From Pocillopora verrucosa (lineage: Eukaryota > Cnidaria > Anthozoa > Scleractinia > Pocilloporidae): DNA of 64,000 bases. A program made the translations under genes and the position numbers. Location of the stretch: contig NC_089319.1 in assembly GCF_036669915.1 (NCBI RefSeq), positions 18,721,885 through 18,785,884 of the forward strand, read 5' to 3'. Positions 57,187 through 64,000 of the stretch are shown here, piece by piece. The stretch's first letter is position 1, and each line of letters begins with the position of its first letter. A model generated the notes under the pieces. It worked only from the letters and a program-made list of their open reading frames with translations. It was not told the DNA's origin and did not search any database.

Positions 57187-59400
57187 CCTGGAAATCCGTG
57201 AAAACAAACGGATCAAATGTTTGAACCGTCAGTCTCCCTGATGTCTGCCATTATCAGTATTATCGTGAGCAGTCCTCCCCGATCTCGCCATGGAACGCTG
57301 ATTTTGGCGGGAAAGTGATGTCACTCGACCAGCTGATTACGTAATTAGTCACAACAGAAAGCCGGAGATTTGCCGCAGAATAAAACTGATTCCCTATCAG
57401 CACATCCTCTCCATTGAATTTTCTTCACACTAAACCCAAAAGAACAAAGAATAAGCATCAACAAGAAATTAGAAACTTTACAATCTCTTGTTTGGCATCA
57501 AATATCGTCTGATGAAATTTTACTGAAAATTTTGAGCTTAAGAAGATCGTGATTTAATGATGTTGACAAGAAGATTGCGCTGTTTTAAACCTTAGTTGCT
57601 ACATGTTCGTCCGATTCAATTAAATAGTGACTGAAAAAAATAAGTTAAAAAAAGGCTAACTACACGAGATATAAATTTTTCCATCAATCTTCTATGGAGC
57701 TTTGATTTGTCTTTTCTCTTCCCCAGTGTCAACTCCAAAGGCCTTTGTCCGTCTCACTGTAAATAATTTATTATGGAGTTCAAAAGTCAAAATAGGTGTT
57801 GTTTTCTTCCGTGTTAGGATGAGGCATTTGCACATATGTCTCACCCGATAAATACTAAATAATTTATGCAAAGAGCTGTCTCACCTTATTTCTTCAAACT
57901 TTAATATAAAAGCACAATTTTTATTTATTTGGAAGTTTTTCCTTCTGAAAGTCTTTTTTTTATGCTGAGATTGCGTTTTAAGCGATGTTTAGTCGATCGG
58001 TAGGATGTTAATGTTATTCCTGAAGGAACAGGACGAATCATCAAGCTCATGATTTGGAGTTTACGTGCAGTTTGGAAGCAATCAGTATTTATTTCACAAG
58101 GATTCAAATTTAGGTTTAGCGTCCTTCAGCGCCTTTGTGTATTTATGTATAAAGAGAATATACCCCTTACAGACTATGCAATGCGTACGTTGCGGGTCAG
58201 TATTGTTCCGACTTAAATTCACGTTACGTGCGTTCTTTAGCGCCTTCGCGCATTTATAGATAAAGGTTAAAAATAAATACCCCAAACAGTCTCTACAATT
58301 CTTACATTGCTGGTCAGTACCTTTTCGCATCAGGACTTAAAATTTATACGTATATCTCGCCTGGTAAGTGCTTAATAATTTATGTAGACGAGAGCTGACT
58401 CACGTTATATCTTTAAATTTTAATAAAAGCAGAATTTTATTCATATTTAGTTTTTCTTTCGAAAATTTGTACGCTAAGCTTGCGTTTTGAACGATGTTTA
58501 CCTGATCGCTTAAGTGTTATTCCTGAAAGTAGACAAAGTAAGGTCAGGACTTAAACTCTTCAGAGATTGATAAGAGGTTACATAACGCGCGGATTGCCTC
58601 AAAATGCTTTACCCTTTAACTCCCATAAGTGACTAACATGTAACTTCTCCCTATAACATCCATACATTACCCGCCAACATGTAATGAGAATACTCAAACT
58701 TATCATGTGGAAGTTAATAGTCTTGATCTTACACCAAATTCTCGTGACTTGTTTACTAGGAAATGTGTAGCAGCTAGAGGGGAGAATTAACAATCAGATC
58801 TTGGGAGTTCAAGGGTCGTTAATACAGCTGCAAACTAAACCCACAATAAAGATTAGATAAAACCTTCATGTTGTGTCTATGTGGATGCAATCGGTTTTTA
58901 TCTAATTTTATCTAGTTTTAATTAAGTTCTATCGTTATCCAGTTTCAAATTCTAGACTACTATTATTTAGTTTTGAATTCTAGACTACTATTATTTAGTT
59001 TTAGATTCTAGACTACTGAACCCAAGGGTAATTATTTGCAAGATAAAAGCACCACAAAACCCAGAAAACTGTTAAGTTAATTAATTCCATGGCAATTGAA
59101 AAAAGATAATGCTATAATTAGCGCACGAACTGGTTCAGTCAGTGAACGAATGTCGTGAAATATTATCAATGTCTTCCTCAGAAAACCTTGCACACTTACT
59201 TTCCCCCCTTAAACCGTCTAATCTTTCTTCAATAGAAATAGAAGAGAATCCTTACTGAGTGTTTCAAGTTTTGAAGCTGATCGAGCTTTTAATAATAAAT
59301 GTTATTCGCCAATCTCCTGCCAAGTTTCTAAAACCCTAACACATAAACAAACTGTGGATGAGAAATATTTTCACTCGTAAATTATTCATTTTCAAGTCGA
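57187..59400. repeat. spacer and repeat field upstream of FReD gene 5
   Basis: Contains the TGATGTCACTCGACC spacer, TTGCGGGTCAGTA-type blocks near 58189 and 58308, and a type 2 MITE-like stretch at about 58608-58816. A minisatellite at 58940-59018 has three copies of a 29-bp unit containing AATTCTAGACTACTATTATT. One copy of the GGTTCAGTCAGTGAAC block follows. No genes. Confidence 0.5.
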
Positions 59401-59495
59401 CGCACTAGCGACTAATTGAGGTCAAAGCTTCCTTATCACGACTTTATCTTGATCGTGAACTAATGCAAAAGGCGAGTGGAAGTAACTTGAAAACA

Positions 59496-62400
59496 ATGCA
59501 GCGACTCACTTTACTCTTCCATTCTCAGTTTCTCTTGTGCTGGAAGTTTACAACTCCCTCAGCTCAAAGTCTATCAGGAACGTCAAACCCTGGGCGGTTG
59601 TCTTGTTTAAGAAGATATGAACATCCTGAAAAAGGTAAAGCTTGACTTAAACACTTAATTTGCGCACTGCAAATAATGGTAAAAATAGATCTTGGACAAC
59701 ACAAAGATAGAAAACTTGACGTAGAACCAATGTGAACCGAGAAGATTTGTTGAGACTATTTAACTGAATAGCGGGGTTGAAGGTAATGTAATCGTGGTGC
59801 GCTGACTTTAATTCATCAGTTACAACACAAGCAAATTTTCGTATTTTAGCGAAAAACACTTTAATACCGAGTCGCGAGTCGAAGCAAAGCATTCAGTTGT
59901 CTTTCTCTTAACGTGAGCTCGTTTCAAGCTGTAAAATTCAGCTTTTTGTGTCGTGCATTCCTCCCTGACATCGCTTTGCTTGTAGCTGTGATGGATTAAA
60001 GTTAATGGTAATGATGGAATTTTATTCACCTTCAAATGGAACTACTTCAAGATAACGTGTTGCAGACACGATCAAACTAGAGTAAACCATGGCCAACAAG
60101 GACGATGAGGATGAAAAGGAAGACCGGTGATCAAATTCACTTTGATAGAGCATAAAATCGTCTGATGAGTGGGAATCTTAATTATAGGGGTTTCCAGAAT
60201 TAAGAACCAACAACTTCGAAGGCTTGTGTATTTTCTTGTTGCGTATCGAAGAGTTGCGAACAGCCTAAGATAGAACTGGCCGGAAATTTACGAAACTGAG
60301 ACTGAGTAATTTTCGAAACATGAGAAAAATAATTCCATGTAAAAATATGTTAATATCTAAGCAATACTTTTCACTTCTTGTCGGTTTTCAGACGCAAAAA
60401 CTCACACAGGATGTTACTGAGAACACAAGGAAAAGTTGTAAATCACGACCCGAGGGTGCATGATTACCAACGTTCCAAGTGCACTGACGCCTAAAAAAAC
60501 GATAGAAAGTGCACCTTCTCGCTTTTAAAAATGGACACCCCGAGTTTACTTGTACAATGAACGATAGGCTTTCGATCAATCAAAGTGTTCCTAATATCTT
60601 ATAAATTTTTTTGATTTTCATCAAGTCGTCAATGTTCTCTTGATTTCTCTCTTTTTGTTTTATGTAAGATATATCTTGAAGAAAACTCTCATATATGACC
60701 ATATGTTTGCATCTGTTGTAGGCTACACTCTGGTTAATCACGTGATTGCTACGCACACTGTCACGTGCCCGATAGACTGTACGTGGGAATGCCTACGGGA
60801 TGCACGCTGTCGATCGTTTAATTATGCAAACTCAGGGAAAACATGTGAATTAAGTGACCAATCAAAAGCGACAGCCCCAAATGACTTTGTTTTAAGAAAA
60901 GGCGTCACTTACTACGGGCCAACGACACAGATGGTGAGTCATAGAAATTTACAGATCAGTTAGAAACTTAATCATCAGTGCTAAACCTACCAAGCGCAGG
61001 AACCTTTGAGGTCTTCGGTTTTTCAAATTCCATCTTCTGAGCAAGGTGGTGTCAAAATCATATCGAGAGGTCAAATAAATGCCTTTATCTCAGAGAACAG
61101 TATGGCTGTCTAAAACTGAACATGTACACAGAGCAGCGTTTGAAAGACCTTCATTTCTAGCCCGAAACACAGTAAATTGAAATGTGGTGGAACTCAGTGG
61201 GCGGGAGTACAATTCAGGCAGCAATCGGGGGAATGATTTGAGATTACAAGCAGGAATGAAAACTTTAATTTAAACATGCGCACATGAATCGATTCATATA
61301 GCAAAAGTTCAAGTAGGAAGTCTAAACGTTGTTAGAAATATCGAATGCTTAATGCACTTCAGATATTTTTCCATTTTGACTGGCTAACATTTGCTAAGTG
61401 CTTATAATTGGACAGGTGAAATCAAACAATTTGGACATGGAACAGCCAATCAAGCCGCAAATAAGAGCTGCTTTACTGATAAAAGAACCACTCATTCTCG
61501 AGAATTTTGTTATTGACATAATTGATGTCATAAAATGCCTATTTTCTAGAAGGAAATCCTGAGTAAATATAATTTGCTCAAATAGAGACAAAATTGTTGC
61601 TCGATATACAAAACTTTGAAAATATCAAACTTCTATACTCATTTTGAAAGAGAAACGTTAGCTCTAAGAACGAGAATATATTTCAACCTAGGAAGGTATT
61701 GTCATGGTAAGTTTTGCCTCATAAAAGGATGAAAGTACGTTTAACCATTCTTTCCATTTTCACCCAGGGAGGAAATAGACCTGTTTGCACCTCGGCTTTA
61801 TGTCAAAATGGTGGAACATGTGTTGACGCGTGTTCGAATCCCTGGATGTTCACGTGTGAATGTCGACAGGATTATAAAGGAGTGTATTGCGAAAACCACA
61901 GCGGAGGTGGGTAACTCGTGACTAAATAGAAGAGAAGAACACTTAAATTTGCGATAATTTCCTTTCAGCAACAAGTCTCATATTATGTTTCTTTTGTTCC
62001 ATGTACAGTGAGAAGCTGCCAGCAGCTGAAAACCCTTGGAGCGAATCAGAATGGCATTTATGAAATCAACCCAGATGGTCAAGGGGTCATAAACGTGTAC
62101 TGTGACCAAACCACAGATGGAGGTGGGTGGACTGTGGTTCAGAGACGTTCCCGTCCATACGAGCAAAGCTTTAGACGAACGTGGGTAGAGTATCGAGTAG
62201 GCTTTGGCGACTTGTCCAAAGAATTCTGGCTTGGAAACGACAACTTGCACCGAATCGCCTCTTCTGACAGCATTCTTCGAATAGATCTGCACCGAACCAA
62301 CGGCACAAAGGGATATGCCAAATATCATGGGTTTCGGGTAGCTGACGAAACAGAAAAGTATCGATGCGACATGACTTCGTACGAAGGAAACATCGGAAAT

Positions 62401-62625
62401 GGGTTTTATGGAAATACAGATCCTAAATTGAACATCCGAGGGATGAAATTCGGCACACCAGACCAAGATAATGACAACTTCCTTGAAAAGTGTTTTCCTC
62501 ATGGTGCATGGTGGGCAAACCAATGTGGCGAGGTTAATCTCAATGCAAGGAATGGTCCATTCTGGCTTCCTTGGGCTACTAACCCTGACCTAAATCTCTC
62601 TGAGATGAAAGTAAGGCATAACTGA
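59496..62625 (+). CDS. secreted PAN-EGF-fibrinogen domain protein, FReD gene 5
   Basis: Coding exons 59496-59634, 60722-60933, 61768-61906 and 62009-62625 (368 codons plus stop), phases 1, 0 and 1. The signal peptide is as in the other copies. The PAN domain ends GVTYYGPTTQM. The EGF domain has VDACSNPWMF. The FReD has YEINPDGQ, GTKGYAKYHGF and NFLEKCFPHGAWW, and a private patch ARNGPFWLPWATNPDLNL. Framework Cys and DQDND are conserved, as is the odd KYRC cysteine. Intact on reading. Introns follow genes 1 and 3 more closely than genes 2 and 4. Confidence 0.9.
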
Positions 62626-63904
62626 ACAAACCTGCTGTAGTCACCATACGTCACCTTCAGGGATTCAAGGAACTCGACGAAGAGATCTGGGCACTAACTA
62701 ATGTAGCCTTCATAGAATTTGCGATGGCAACTCAAGTTGTCATGTAACGCCCGGTTCTGCGTAGCGTTACAACCAAAAACAGCTGCGAAGGTGACTGAGA
62801 TCCATTGATATACTATTAGCATAATAATATATTGACACATAATTTAGTCTTGCACTAGGTTTTAAATATCGACATGAAATCGCTTTCTTCAACTTGAAAT
62901 GAAATGTGAAACCTTTCCTTCCAATGGTGATGTTCCATTAGCACCCTACGAACAGATGTCACACATTATAAACAGACCATCATGTTTAATCCTGTTTCAA
63001 GACACCAAGAGACCAAAACAAAGTGAAGCGATCAAAAGCAAACCTTGAAGTCACAGGCCAACCACATGTTTCAAGAACTGTTATTTACAAATGGTCGGGT
63101 TTTATAGCCGTGTTAGTGAAAAAGGCTTTTACTTTCTTGAAAATAAAAATCAATAAAAAATAAAGCCTTGGCAACTTCCCTGAACTTCTAAGCATGTCTT
63201 TATATCATAGTAATTTAATAGCCCACGAATATGTAACAAGTGTGACGCCAGTTGTTGCCATCGATGCTGGAAGTATGTACATACAAAAAGCACATTTCCT
63301 GAAGGACTGTTAAAACTATCCGTAAAAGAGGCCAGTATGTTACTTTACAGACTTAATTACCACAGTCGTTAGAGAAAGGCAAAATAAAAGTAATGCTTTC
63401 TGAATTGTTTTGAGGGGCGTCGGAATATTTTGGCTGCTAAATCCTCCGCGAACCTGATCTCCTCCCTTCAAAGTATTGTCGAGCAAAAAAAAAATTAGAC
63501 CAAAAAAAAGGATTGTAAGTTAGATAACGAAGGGGGGAGGGCCTCTTCTCCAGGGTTCTATCTGTTTTTTCTTAAGGTTCATGTTGGAGAGGACTGGGAA
63601 ACAGGTTGACATCGCGATTTCACATTCAGCCTAAGGATTTAATCGATCGAGTTTAAATCCCAACACCCACACCATCTTATGATGATCCCCCATTGTTGAA
63701 AATAACACATCAAAAGGGTTGATGAATAGTTCGTTCTGCCAGTCATTATACGACGACAAAAAAAAACGACGGCAACACATTCTTAAAATCTCCCATTTCT
63801 AAATGCAAACAAAATCTACAAATCAGTAACTATCAATACTGTAGAAAATCGATTAATTCATATCCTTGACGTGATAAAACAAATTTCACGCATCTGAGAT
63901 CGCG
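62626..63904. other. FReD gene 5 3' flank and spacer
   Basis: Non-coding. Follows the spacer after gene 1 with small indels; an AATAAA occurs at about 63157-63163. The A tract at the equivalent of 12300 is nearly absent. Confidence 0.5.
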
Positions 63905-64000
63905 ATTCTTTCCTCCAAAAACAAAAAAACAATACATTGCCATTGGGAAAACAGATTTGTTTTACAATAGTATGGGGCTGTACAGAAATTTTACCCAAAA
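63905..64000. other. deletion junction into NTHL1-intron sequence
   Basis: From about 63918 the sequence no longer follows the spacer. It matches the first-intron region of the NTHL1-like copies (16882-16970 in unit 2: ACAATACATTGCCATTGGG). About 4.2 kb are missing relative to unit 2, including the ATF7IP-like exon and the 3' exons of the NTHL1-like copy. The break lies in an A-rich ACAAAAA stretch common to both sides. Confidence 0.7.

Noticed and set aside
1-64000. tRNA or rRNA genes, CRISPR arrays, bacterial operons
   Set aside because: None seen; repeats are eukaryotic tandem or transposon-like and the genes are intron-containing.

Overview
The window reads as an invertebrate nuclear genome, most likely an anthozoan cnidarian such as a stony coral. 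Genes have GT-AG introns, intergenic DNA is AT-rich and full of short inverted-repeat elements, and the secreted proteins combine PAN/apple, EGF and fibrinogen-related (FReD) domains. The cnidarian assignment is inference from gene architecture and repeat style; nothing in the window names the species.

The whole window is one tandem array. A unit of about 8.4-13.3 kb recurs, and I define its boundaries by the stop codon of each FReD gene: positions 42, 11310, 24600, 43062, 51473 and 62625. Each unit holds, left to right: (a) the 3' flank of the preceding FReD gene; (b) on the minus strand, one exon resembling the C-terminal fibronectin-III domain of ATF7IP/MCAF1; (c) on the minus strand, exons of an endonuclease III homologue (NTHL1 type); (d) 3-4 kb of degenerate tandem repeats and MITE-like elements; (e) on the plus strand, a four-exon gene for a secreted PAN-EGF-FReD protein of about 368 residues.

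Five FReD genes are covered completely. Genes 1, 2, 4 and 5 look intact, with matching splice phases (1, 0, 1). Gene 3 is broken inside its EGF exon by a 6.46 kb Ty3/Gypsy-type LTR retrotransposon (35761-42223). The two 140-bp LTRs appear identical, so the insertion is young. By contrast the NTHL1-like copies are all decayed, each with its own stops, frameshifts or deletions, and only the second ATF7IP-like exon is open throughout. Selection therefore seems to keep the FReD genes while the passenger genes decay.

The most interesting signal is in the FReD genes. The framework, the other exons and even the introns are very similar between copies, but about 18 codons near the C-terminus (11230-11283 in copy 1) differ almost entirely by amino-acid-changing substitutions. 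Invariant Trp, Pro, Gly and Leu codons separate the variable ones. This is the pattern expected of a diversifying binding surface, for example a family of secreted recognition lectins.

Other points: the retrotransposon has an in-frame -1 slippery heptamer between gag and pol and a half-degenerate MYND-like zinc finger at the start of pol. A 539-bp PIF/Harbinger-like deletion derivative (20821-21359) has perfect 60-bp terminal inverted repeats, a TAA target duplication and a leftover Myb/SANT-like reading frame. Mosaic similarity between units, including a near-identical block at 1-1930 and 43021-44955, points to continuing unequal exchange or gene conversion, or to a haplotype duplication in the assembly.
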